From assembly GCF_039543385.1 (NCBI RefSeq), contig NZ_BAABJQ010000016.1, positions 151,248-215,247 of the forward strand: 64,000 nucleotides of DNA. Reading direction: 5' to 3'. The number at the start of each line of letters is the position of its first letter. The stretch's first letter is position 1. Position numbers and translations under genes: made by a program. The notes under the pieces are model-generated. The model did not search any database. It worked only from the letters and a program-made list of their open reading frames with translations, and had not been told where the DNA came from. This document shows, piece by piece, positions 47,254 through 55,189 of this stretch. The stretch comes from Rugosimonospora acidiphila. Lineage in GTDB: Bacteria > Actinomycetota > Actinomycetes > Mycobacteriales > Micromonosporaceae.

Positions 47254-47298
47254 CAACCTCTCGATGGCAGGGGAGAGGCGATAGCAGTCGAGAGGTTG
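47254..47298. promoter_or_regulatory. Inverted repeat upstream of the cyclodehydratase operon
   Basis: CAACCTCTCGA (47254-47264) and TCGAGAGGTTG (47288-47298) are a perfect 11-bp inverted repeat with a 23-nt spacer, 35 nt ahead of the operon start. It could be an operator for the LuxR-type regulator or an mRNA hairpin. Confidence 0.5.
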
Positions 47299-47499
47299 TT
47301 CGACTGCCCGGGGCAGAGTGTCTCCAGTTCCGCGGCAGCGGCGCAAGACTTCATGATGCGTATGCGTGGTGGCGCCCCGCTCGGTACGTATGCGCGATTG
47401 TCAGGCGTGGTCATTGGGAAGCAATGGTCGATGCTTGCGACGCGGCGCTGGTGACAGGTGCCGGTCGCCGACCGGCGTCGCGAACGCGGCCACGCCCGG

Positions 47500-47640
47500 G
47501 ACGAGAGGCGCGCCCCGAAGGTCACCTCGCTGGCCGCCTGGCAGGCCGACGGCGCCGAGCTGAGCGACCTGATCAGGGGGCACCGGGCGATCGAGGACCG
47601 CCTCCACTACGTAGGGGACGTAAACAACCCGCATGGTGGC
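47500..47640 (+). mobile_element. ISAs1-type transposase C-terminal fragment
   Basis: The plus-strand frame reads KVTSLAAWQADGAELSDLI and RGHRAIEDRLHYVGDV, matching the RGHW-IEN-LHWV-DV end of ISAs1-family transposases. About 45 residues remain. Confidence 0.6.
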
Positions 47641-47735
47641 CCTCATCCAGAGGTCATAACCGCCGATACCGCGCCTCGGTCCGACTCCACGCCGACCCTG
47701 CACACCCACCGACCCGGCTCCTCGGCCCGCTCCCC

Positions 47736-47873
47736 GAACCGGACGTGCGAGTCTCCCCGCATCGCGGCTCTCCAGTGCTACTGCGTGTTCGGCTGCGGGT
47801 GGGTGCTGCCGTGGCAGCGGGCGCAGACGATCGCGGTCTTCCGTCGGCTGTCCCGTATGGCAGCGAAAAGGTT
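47736..47873 (-). mobile_element. Group II intron 3' remnant: domain V plus maturase C-terminus
   Basis: On the minus strand, 47770-47736 folds as an intron domain V: outer stem GAGCCG/CGGTTC, distal stem GCG/CGC around GGGAGACT, with the AGC and CGT blocks in expected places. Just 5' of it (47873-47778) a frame encodes SRRKTAIVCARCHGSTHPQP and stops, the HNH-endonuclease-like end of intron-encoded maturases. The rest of the intron is gone. Confidence 0.65.
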
Positions 47874-47961
47874 GAAGAACAAGCTGAGTGGGTGTTTTGA
47901 GGGGCCTCATGGTGATGGTGTGGCGTCGTGACGGTGATAGTCGGCTCGGGCAGGGTGTCGC

Positions 47962-48189
47962 GTGTCTTCGCGTCGCGGCTACCCGTCTGATCTGAGCGAC
48001 GCCCGCCGGGACCTGGTCAAGGACCTGCTGCCGGAGCCGAGCGCGGATGGGCGGCCGGAGAACCATCCGCGGCGCGAGATTGTCAACGCGATCCTCTACC
48101 TGGTTCGCTCGGACTGCCCGAGGCGGTACTTGCCCGCGGATCTACCGCTACAGCAGACGGTGTACTGGTACTTCGCACGGTGGGAGTAA
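47962..48189 (+). mobile_element. IS5-type transposase N-terminal fragment
   Basis: 75 residues: RRGYPSDLSDARRDLVKDLL, HPRREIVNAILYLVRSDCPR and YLPADLPLQQTVYWYFARW, the N-terminal (DUF4096-like) domain of IS5-group transposases. It stops at TAA 48187-48189, leaving no catalytic domain. Confidence 0.75.
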
Positions 48190-48236
48190 GCCGGTGTCAC
48201 GGAGAAGCTGCTCTCCGCGCTGCGGGTCAAGGCACC

Positions 48237-48705
48237 GCGCAAGCTTCCATCAACGCCTGGGTGCACGCCTACAACCACGCCCGCCCACACCAGGCGCTGG
48301 CGATGGCCACGCCGGCGAGCCTGTTTCCAGCCCCGCCACCACGACCCCCAGGCGCTCACGGTAACCACCGGGGCCGAACCCGCGCCGCAACCGGTGCCCG
48401 CAGCGCCCGGGGCGCCGCTGCTGGTACCCGCCGGGGTACGGCTGCGCGGCGCCACCCCGGCCGGGCCGCCACCGGCCACGGGCGTGCCGCGCAACCGTCC
48501 GCTGCCCGGTGGCACGGTGGTCGAGGTCGACCGCACCGTCGACGCCAGCGGCGTCATCGGCCTCAGCGGTCACGACCTGGCCGTGGGCGCGCACCTGGCC
48601 GGGCAACGCGTCGTGGCCCGCCTGGACGGGCACCTCGTCCACGTCATCCCCGACGGCGTGCTGGCCAAGACCCTGCCCTCACCCATCCCCGTCCAGCAAC
48701 GCGGC
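48237..48705 (+). mobile_element. IS481-type transposase C-terminal fragment (frameshifted)
   Basis: The first frame has INAWVHAYNHARPHQALAMA, the rve-domain end. After a frame change, VEVDRTVDASGVIGLSGHD and GQRVVARLDGHLVHVIPDGV give the C-terminal beta domain of IS481 proteins. The N-terminal two thirds are missing. Confidence 0.65.
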
Positions 48706-49190
48706 TGCGATCGCGCCAGGTTGGGCAAGGCCGTCTCGACGGTGTCTCGGGAGGTGGCCGCCAATGGCCGACGGCAGGATTATCGTGCCTGGCGGGCGGA
48801 CCAGCGCGCTCGTGCGCAGGCTCGGCGGCCGAAGCCGTTCAAGCTGTCCGGTGGCCGGTTGGCGGGCCAGGTGACCGAATGGTTGAAGCAATGGTGGTCG
48901 CCGCAGGAGATCGCGCACCGGCCGCTGCACCTGCCAGACGGTCGGGACGCGGTCGGCGTCGAGCGGACGTTACGCGACGCTATCGGAACACTGCCGGGCG
49001 AGCTGCGCCGCAGCCCCACCTGGGATCAAGGCAAGGAAATGGCTCACCACGCTCGCTTCACCGTTTCCGCCGGCGTCCAGGTCTACTTCTGCGATCCCCA
49101 CAAGCCATGGCAGCGCGGCTCAAACGAGAACACCAACGGCTTGCTGCGCCAGAACATGCCCAAGGGAACGGACTTGTGCGTGCACACCGC
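48706..49190 (+). mobile_element. IS30-family transposase remnant with internal deletion
   Basis: LGKAVSTVSREVAANGRRQD is an IS30 helix-turn-helix region, and TWDQGKEMAHHARFTV, VYFCDPHKPWQRGSNENTNG and LLRQNMPKGTD are the catalytic-domain end. The segment between, holding the first catalytic Asp, is largely deleted, and the last part is replaced. Confidence 0.75.
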
Positions 49191-49711
49191 GGTCATCAAG
49201 TGTCCGGCGAACTGGGCGTCAGAAACCGACGGTCCTTTCTCGCCGGGTTCGCGCTGCGGCGAACCTGCAGCGGGATTTGAGCAGCCGATTGTTCAGTGGG
49301 GTGTTTGACCTGGCTTCCGTTCGGCCCTTCAGCTTGCCGCTCGATCGGGAAGGAGAATCTTTTGATCGCGGGTGCTGGTGCGCCCAGGCCGGTTCAGCTT
49401 CTTGGGTACGACCCACCCGGCATACGGCGGCGCTGCCGCGCCGGCGTTCTTGTGGCGCTCCCCGCTCGCCTGGTTCTGTCGCAGAACCTCCACTGCCTGG
49501 CACCTCCCTGCGTGTCGAGGAGATGCCCTTACGCACTCTGGCCACAGGGCTGAGAACGGTACGTACCACGTTTGCCTCCTGGGTTACGCCCCGTTGCCGT
49601 GCCTCGAGGTCTGGATCCCGTGAGCTGCACCACGCAAAGTGATAGCTGTCCACGAGGCACGTGGCGGGCGTCGGCAGTGAACCGACTGCAGGATCCAAGA
49701 AGGGATGCAGC
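49191..49711 (+). promoter_or_regulatory. Upstream region of the precursor gene
   Basis: About 500 bp between IS debris and the precursor with no recognisable protein. It must carry the precursor promoter unless transcription enters from the IS side. The palindrome GGTACGTACC (49558-49567) about 145 nt upstream of the ATG is the only obvious candidate operator. AGAAGGG lies 7 nt before ATG 49712 and is a strong ribosome site. Confidence 0.4.
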
Positions 49712-50086
49712 ATGGCTTTGTCCGAACAGGATCGCGCCGACTTCGTCGGTGGTTACACGCGGGCTGTCATCAATGCGTGGTCGAATGATGAGTTCAGCGC
49801 GCTGCTTGAGTCAGACCCGAAGGCGGCGCTCACCGAGGCCGGCATCGCCATCCCCGACGGCGCCACGGTGCGGGTGGATCGCCGAGACCCGGAACCGGAG
49901 CGGGGGGGTGACTCCAGCCTCGAACAGCAGGTGGAGCTCTACGAAGCCGGCCAGACCAGCGGGACGTACGTGTTCCTGATTCCGTCGACCCCCCAGGTCA
50001 ATACGGAGGAGCTGAGCGAGGAGGAGCTCGCGGGTGTGTCGGGCGGCGACTCCTGCTGCTGCTGCCCTTGTTGCTGCTGCACCTGA
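49712..50086 (+). CDS. RiPP precursor: NHLP (nitrile-hydratase-like) leader with a Cys4-Pro-Cys4 core
   Basis: 124 residues. The leader (about 1-112) follows the nitrile hydratase alpha pattern: LSEQDRADFVGGY near the start, LLESDPKAALTEAGIAIPDG and VRVDRRDPE in the middle, then an acidic stretch ending LSEEELAGVSGG, a C39 double-glycine site. The core is DSCCCCPCCCCT: two runs of four Cys around one Pro. With YcaO and SagB partners in the same cluster, up to eight Cys are available for thiazol(in)e formation. An AGAAGGG site precedes ATG 49712. A strong hairpin follows, then the Rieske and hydrolase genes on the same strand. Confidence 0.95.
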   Translation: MALSEQDRADFVGGYTRAVINAWSNDEFSALLESDPKAALTEAGIAIPDGATVRVDRRDPEPERGGDSSLEQQVELYEAGQTSGTYVFLIPSTPQVNTEELSEEELAGVSGGDSCCCCPCCCCT

Positions 50087-50098
50087 GCAACGGTATCG

Positions 50099-50142
50099 AC
50101 GAATGGGCGGCGAACACTGCAAGGTGCTCGCCGCCCATTCGT
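50099..50142 (+). terminator. Strong hairpin between precursor and Rieske gene
   Basis: ACGAATGGGCGGCGA and TCGCCGCCCATTCGT pair over 15 bp around a 14-nt loop, starting 12 nt after the precursor stop. There is no long U-tract. Probably a terminator or partial attenuator that keeps precursor mRNA in excess over the downstream enzymes. Confidence 0.75.
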
Positions 50143-50242
50143 GATTCTTGGCCACGATGCCGAGCAGGTGGTCTTAGCGCTCGGTCCGCGGCGTCGTCAT
50201 CAGTGGCCGCCGGTCGCGGTGGCTGTCCTCTGAAGGAGTCGT

Positions 50243-51112
50243 ATGGCCGCCATTCACGCGGGATGGTACCTCGCCGCGTACGACAACGAGGTATCGGAAG
50301 GTGTTGCCCCACTTGAGCTCGGCGGGCGACGTCTGATGACCGTGCGCGAGGCCGATCGGGTGAGAGTGTTCGACGCCGACTGCCCGCACCGTGGCGCTCA
50401 CCTGGGCTACGGCGGAACGATCGACGGTGATTGCGTCGAGTGTCCGTTCCACGGCCGGCGCATCGCGCTCGGCGACAAGAACAAGCGGTATGCCGTTGCC
50501 GAGCATCGCGCGCACCTCCTCAGCGGCATGCTGTTCGTCCGGCTCAGGAGCGATCACGACGCCGATCTCGGCTTCGAGGCAACCATTCTCCGGTACGCCA
50601 AAGAACGCACCTTCGTGCCGATGGTCAATGCGCACCTGCCCACCTCCACCCGGATGATCATGGAGAATGGGTTCGACTCGGAACACTTCACCGCGCTGCA
50701 CAGGATGCCCGGATTCAGTCGGTTCACAGCGGCGGCGTCGGAAACGGGAGAGATCGCCGTTACCGCTAAGTTCGGTTCCAAGACCGCTGGTGAGTTCTAC
50801 CTGCGTGCCTTCTCGCCGACGTTGGTCGTGACCGAACTGCGGTCGCCGGAGCGCACACAGGTGATCATCACGGGGACCGTTCCCGAGGACGGCGGCTGCG
50901 TGATGCGAATCGGGTTCGCCGTGCCTCCCGAGGACGAAGCGCTCATCCCGGAGTGGAAGCGGATGACCCACATCGGGTTCGAGCAGGACCGGCTGGTATG
51001 GGACCACATCGACGAGTCCGCCCCGCCGGATCTCTCCAAGGCCGACTCCTTGATCCAGGAGTTCTGGGAGTTCTGCGAGAAGTTCCCGACGATCGACGGT
51101 GGCCGCAGGTGA
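50243..51112 (+). CDS. Rieske non-haem iron oxygenase
   Basis: 289 residues. N-terminal Rieske cluster CPHRGAH...CPFH (CxH and CxxH). The catalytic domain has the iron-binding pattern ENGFDSEHFTALH (D-x2-H-x4-H) and a C-terminal Asp-bearing stretch. Length is short, as in KshA-like oxygenases. It needs a separate reductase, which is not encoded here. ATG 50243 has GAAGGAG about 8 nt upstream. As the second gene behind the precursor it is a strong candidate tailoring enzyme; the substrate is unknown. Confidence 0.92.
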   Translation: MAAIHAGWYLAAYDNEVSEGVAPLELGGRRLMTVREADRVRVFDADCPHRGAHLGYGGTIDGDCVECPFHGRRIALGDKNKRYAVAEHRAHLLSGMLFVRLRSDHDADLGFEATILRYAKERTFVPMVNAHLPTSTRMIMENGFDSEHFTALHRMPGFSRFTAAASETGEIAVTAKFGSKTAGEFYLRAFSPTLVVTELRSPERTQVIITGTVPEDGGCVMRIGFAVPPEDEALIPEWKRMTHIGFEQDRLVWDHIDESAPPDLSKADSLIQEFWEFCEKFPTIDGGRR

Positions 51113-51900
51113 CACTGCCCGCTCTAGCGATCACCAAGCAGGCCGCGCTCGTTGGTGACGCGCCGACCGTCGTGTGGGTGCACGGTTACACGATGTCGGC
51201 GGAGGCGTGGCTTCCGTTGTGGCAGCGGATGCCGGGGTTCGCACACGTCGGCGTCGACCTGCCCGGTCACGGCGCCACCGCGCCCTGGCCGCCAACCGCG
51301 ACTCTGGGCGACGTGGGATCGGCCGTTGCCGAAGTGATGCGTGAGCACGCCGCCACCCGGCTGGTGGGGTTGTCGTTCGGCAGTGCGGTCGCCCTCGAGG
51401 CCACGCTGCGCGGTGGCCCGGTCGATCGTCTGGTGATGGCTGCACCGACGATCAACGAGAAGGTCCGCGACGACCCGCACGCCCGCGACCGGGTCATGGA
51501 GCTGGCGCGGGGGCGGCGGGCCGGGTTGACGAGTAAACGGCTGGCGAGCATCTGGATGGCGTCGCCCCCGGACATCTTCAAGGGTCTTTCGCGTCATCCT
51601 GAAGCATGGCGTCATCTGGCCGACGTGATCGGCAAACACACCTTCGACGAGTACCTCAACGGTTCCATGATGGGGATCCTCGAGTCCGAGCAGGACGACG
51701 CCATGCTGCGCCAGGTAGGCGCGCGGACCGCGGTAATCGTCGGCACCGACGACATGCCGCGCTTCATCCGGAACGCCGAGCGACTCCGGGTCGCGATTGC
51801 CGACTGCGCGGTGCACACCCTGCCCGGTGTCGGTCACATCCCGCTGTTCGAGCAGCCGGTCGACTCGGTCAAGATCATGTCGGACTTCCTGTCGTCCTGA
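51109..51900 (+). CDS. Alpha/beta hydrolase
   Basis: 263 residues from GTG 51109, which overlaps the Rieske stop as GTGA. Oxyanion region WVHGYTMSAEAW, nucleophile elbow GLSFGS, acid in IVGTDDMPR, and His in LPGVGHIPLFEQP: a full Ser-Asp-His set. It may trim, cyclise or hydrolyse a modified peptide intermediate; these are guesses from context. Confidence 0.9.
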   Translation: MTLPALAITKQAALVGDAPTVVWVHGYTMSAEAWLPLWQRMPGFAHVGVDLPGHGATAPWPPTATLGDVGSAVAEVMREHAATRLVGLSFGSAVALEATLRGGPVDRLVMAAPTINEKVRDDPHARDRVMELARGRRAGLTSKRLASIWMASPPDIFKGLSRHPEAWRHLADVIGKHTFDEYLNGSMMGILESEQDDAMLRQVGARTAVIVGTDDMPRFIRNAERLRVAIADCAVHTLPGVGHIPLFEQPVDSVKIMSDFLSS

Positions 51901-52043
51901 AGCGCCGGCCGGGGACGCCTTGAATCGCTGCGGCAGTTTCCGGGAGCGGTCAGGGCGCGTCGATCAGTCGATGAATCATTGGATCTTGCTAGTGACGTAG
52001 CGGTGGACGACCTGACCCGCAACACCGGGCGGGCTGAGCCACC

Positions 52044-52260
52044 GGCGGGATCGACCACGACACCGCCGCGTTCGCAGTGGAGACGCTGCGTCGCTGGTGG
52101 CTCGCCCGAGGCTGGCACGACTACCCCGACACGCGTGTGTCCTGCTGGTCACCGCGGACGCCGGCGGGTCAGACAGCTATCGGCCCTGCGCTTTGCGCAG
52201 ACACCTCAACGGCACGACCATCGCACGGCACGAGCGTGTGGGTCGCCGGCCGCGTGCGGT
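52044..52260 (+). mobile_element. ISAzo13-type transposase fragment
   Basis: IDHDTAAFAVETLRRWWLAR in one frame and LLVTADAGGSDSYRP in another match the D-x-GGSN catalytic segment of ISAzo13-like transposases, with a frameshift between. The rest of the 51901-52278 interval holds nothing else recognisable. Confidence 0.65.
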
Positions 52261-52278
52261 GCCGCGGTCGCCGCCTGG

Positions 52279-53905
52279 TCACCGTGGCGCCGTGGCGCCG
52301 TGGAGAAGGACTACCTCGGCCTCCCACAGCAGTCGGCTGTAGCCGTGGATCAGCTTGAGGTCGAGCATGCTCAGCCATAGTCCGGCCCGCTGGCGCGGTG
52401 ATACGAAGCGACCCTGCACCGCATCGGCGTCGGGATCGAATCCCCAGTCCGGTACGTCTCCGCCCTCGACGAGCACTGCCAGAGCGCGGGGATGGACGGC
52501 GAAGAAGCCGGACAGCGTCTTGCCCACGAGTGAGGAGCGCCAGACGCCGCCGGCCGCAAGGTCCAACGTCCTGACACCGGCGAGCAGCTCCATCCCGGGG
52601 CGACCGGCGAGGCCGAAGCGCTCGATCAGCGCCTTGCTCACCCACTTGAGGATCTCGCGGTGAGTGGTGGCGTCCTGGAGCACCAGGCGCAGCATCGTCT
52701 GGTAGTACATCTCCTCGCGCAGGACGTGCGGCCCGAGGATCGAGAGAAGAAGCTCTTCGTCGAACTTGCTGGGATCGGCCAGTGCGACGGCGTAGTTGTG
52801 CTGCACTTCGGTCAGGCCAGGGCAGGGGACCTCACCGGCGTCGATCAGGTCGATGATGGCGTCGACCAGGTCGACGATGCGGACGCCGCCGACGTGGGAG
52901 AGATAGCGCAGGGTGCACCGCATGCTCGCTTTCGCGAACACACCGGTCGCAGCAGCGTGCATATTGCCGCGTCGCCACTCCGCTTCAGTCAGGTCGGGGT
53001 GTCCGAGCACGACGTCGGCGACGAGGTCAGGATTGCTGACGTCGCCTGGCCGACGCTCGACGATGAGAGGGTATTGGGCGCCGAAGGTGTCGGAGGCGTA
53101 CTCGGTGTTGTTGAGCAGCAGCAACGGCCACACCACCGGGCAACCACCCGCCTGCAGCACACGTTCGATGCCGGCCAGATGCGTCTCGAGGCTCTCCCCG
53201 GGCAGACCCCAGATCAGGTCCGTGTAGGTGGGGATGCCACGACTCCGGAACTCGGTCAGTAAGGTGTCGTAGCGATCCGACTTGATGTTGCCCCGTTTGG
53301 CGAGTTCGAGGGTGCGCGTGTGGAAGGACTGGGCTGACAGAGTCACCGCGGGCAGCATGCCGCGGTTATGCAGGATCTCGGCGATCTCGACCACTTTGGA
53401 GTTGCTGTTCTTGGCCCAGTTGGTCATGAACACAATGCGCTTGTCGTACTTGGCGCACAGGTCGACGAAGATCTGAACGATCTCAATGTCCCGGCNNNNN
53501 NNNNNNNNNNNNNNNNNNNNNNNNNNNNNNNNNNNNNNNNNNNNNNNNNNNNNNNNNNNNNNNNNNNNNNNNNNNNNNNNNNNNNNNNNNNNNGTCGTTG
53601 CCACCGACCACGATCACCGCATGAGGCCGCGCCGCCTTGATCCGCGCCGCTACCGCCATGGTCTGTGGGCGGTTCCAGAAGTACACCGTGAACGCGACGA
53701 CGAACGTCGCATCCGGGTCGTCCGGGAGCACAGTCTCGAGCAGCGAGGCTTGACCGTTCGCGGTCGCCGGCGAGATGTGCTTGTGCACGCTCACGCGAGG
53801 GGCGACGTCCGGTGCCGCCACCAATGCGGCATGGAGATACCCGAGTGTCGGGCTGTAGCGATGCTCATCGAGCAACGTCAACTCGACCAGGTGGATCGAT
53901 AGCAT
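52279..53905 (-). CDS. Second cobalamin-binding radical SAM protein (interrupted by an assembly gap)
   Basis: ATG 53905 opens a cobalamin-binding-like N-terminal domain (LHAALVAAPDVAPRVSVHKH, AVIVVGGND). After 98 N the frame continues as a radical SAM TIM-barrel half (IEIVQIFVDLCAKYDKRIVF, YTDLIWGLPGESLETH) and a C-terminal domain of about 200 residues. The CxxxCxxC segment falls in the gap. Frames on the two sides do not match across exactly 98 bases, and the distance is too short for a normal protein, so the gap length is nominal. A candidate C-methyltransferase like the protein at 31855, to which it is only distantly similar. Confidence 0.82.
53496..53593. other. Assembly gap (98 N)
   Basis: A run of N inside the second radical SAM gene. 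The missing protein part should contain the 4Fe-4S motif and probably spans more residues than the gap allows. Confidence 0.99.
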
Positions 53906-54061
53906 AACCGAACCCCCGAAGCTTCTCCAGTGCGGCGCGCCGGTGACCCGCGATCGGCTGGGCGACGCGTGGTTGGCGGAGTGTCGAGATCTTCACGCTA
54001 GGCCCACCGGCACCGCCGTGACCATACGCAATGAGGGATTCGGTATACGGGACGAGCTGAG

Positions 54062-54268
54062 TCAGAACTCCTTCTTCTGAAGGAACGCAAAGGAGCGAGC
54101 CAAGTAGACGCCAGCGATCAGACACACGACGGCGGCGATCAGGAGCAGAACCATGGAACTGCCCGAGTTAGTGAAGCCCAGGTATGCGAGCACGATGGCC
54201 CACACGATGAGAAAGATCGCGAGGAATCGCTTGATGGGGCCGAGGGAGTCCTGTTTGTTCGAACTCAC
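54062..54268 (-). CDS. Small two-helix membrane protein B
   Basis: 68 residues from GTG 54268, with GAGGAG 7 nt upstream. Basic SSNKQDSLGPIKRF start, two helices (about 13-31 and 38-56) and a basic FLQKKEF tail. It resembles the 65-residue protein at 36039 in size and pattern (KRF, WA-V-A in helix 1). It is upstream of the second radical SAM gene, with about 155 nt between. Possible immunity or scaffold role is speculation. Confidence 0.7.
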   Translation of the reverse strand: MSSNKQDSLGPIKRFLAIFLIVWAIVLAYLGFTNSGSSMVLLLIAAVVCLIAGVYLARSFAFLQKKEF

Positions 54269-54433
54269 GGGAAGTCTCCTCACGTTGAGATCGCATGACC
54301 TTGCCATGATAGGGCGACGCCCAGACCGGAGCCAGAGCCACGTAGCCAAGAGAATCAATGATTTGATCTGCAGTCGCGCGCGGGTCGGCGTGGTGGCGCC
54401 GGCCTCACGGCCTGGCCGACCAGCGGGTGTTGC

Positions 54434-54700
54434 ATGGGTCGCCTCGCCTCGCCGGCGACGGCCCGGCGGGTGCTGGCCGGCATCGATGGCCGCCGCCTGG
54501 GCGTCCTGAGCTGCGCTCGCGCGACCGCCCGGGAACGGGCCAGCCTGGTCCAGTACACCCCACAGACCAGCACCGCACTGATCCCGCTGCTGCAGGACGC
54601 CCTGTCCAAGACCGACACCGAACGGCTGCTGGTCGTCAGCCCCGAACTGGCCGACGTCCTGGCCACCGCCATCCACCGCATCCGGCAACCCACCGGTCCC
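54434..54700 (+). mobile_element. Integrase-like fragment
   Basis: The frame reads QYTPQTSTALIPLLQDALSK and LLVVSPELADVLATAIHRIR, as in the central part of actinobacterial site-specific integrases (memory of family style). No catalytic R-H-R-Y box is left; it fuses abruptly to IS256-type sequence. Confidence 0.4.
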
Positions 54701-54729
54701 TCGCCTGCGTGCCTTCCCAACGAGCACCA

Positions 54730-54890
54730 CCACAGGACCCGGCACAACAACTTCATCGAGCGCACGTTCGGGGAGACCCGACGCCGGGTGAAGGTTATCG
54801 GCCGGCTCCCCGGCGAGGACCTCCTGCTTGTCTCTGGCCTCGGCGGTCCGCGACCGAGCGAGAGGAGGTGGGCGGCTCCACCATGACTGG
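54730..54890 (+). mobile_element. IS256-family (mutator) transposase C-terminal fragment
   Basis: NNFIERTFGETRRRVKVIGR followed by LPGEDLLLVSGLG matches the NxxER-xxE-xRRTKVI-R end of IS256 transposases, with a decayed frame after it. From here to 55189 I see no gene; the interval carries the upstream region of the ABC operon. Confidence 0.7.
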
Positions 54891-55189
54891 CGAACGGCAC
54901 CCCGGGCAGCTCCAAGGTCTCCGCCGAGGGCTAGTCCGACCACCCACCGGACTCCGCCCAACAACCACGACCGGCACCGTCCAGCTCGAACGCCGAAGCC
55001 GTCTCGCCTACAAGCGCGAGGCCACGCCCGCGGACTAAACTGCATCTATGGAGGGAGCGGCCCTCGCGGGAGCGTCTGTCGATGCGCAACGGCCATGCGC
55101 AAATTGTGATTCATGGGCACGTCGATGCAAGATTACGCAGCGATACGCCGTAGGGTGGTGCAGCCCACGGATCCCGAGAGGAGCTCCTG

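Noticed and set aside
53865..54125. 86-codon minus-strand frame between the small membrane gene and the second radical SAM gene
   Set aside because: Overlaps both genes, has no clear start or ribosome site; a small peptide here cannot be excluded but is not supported.
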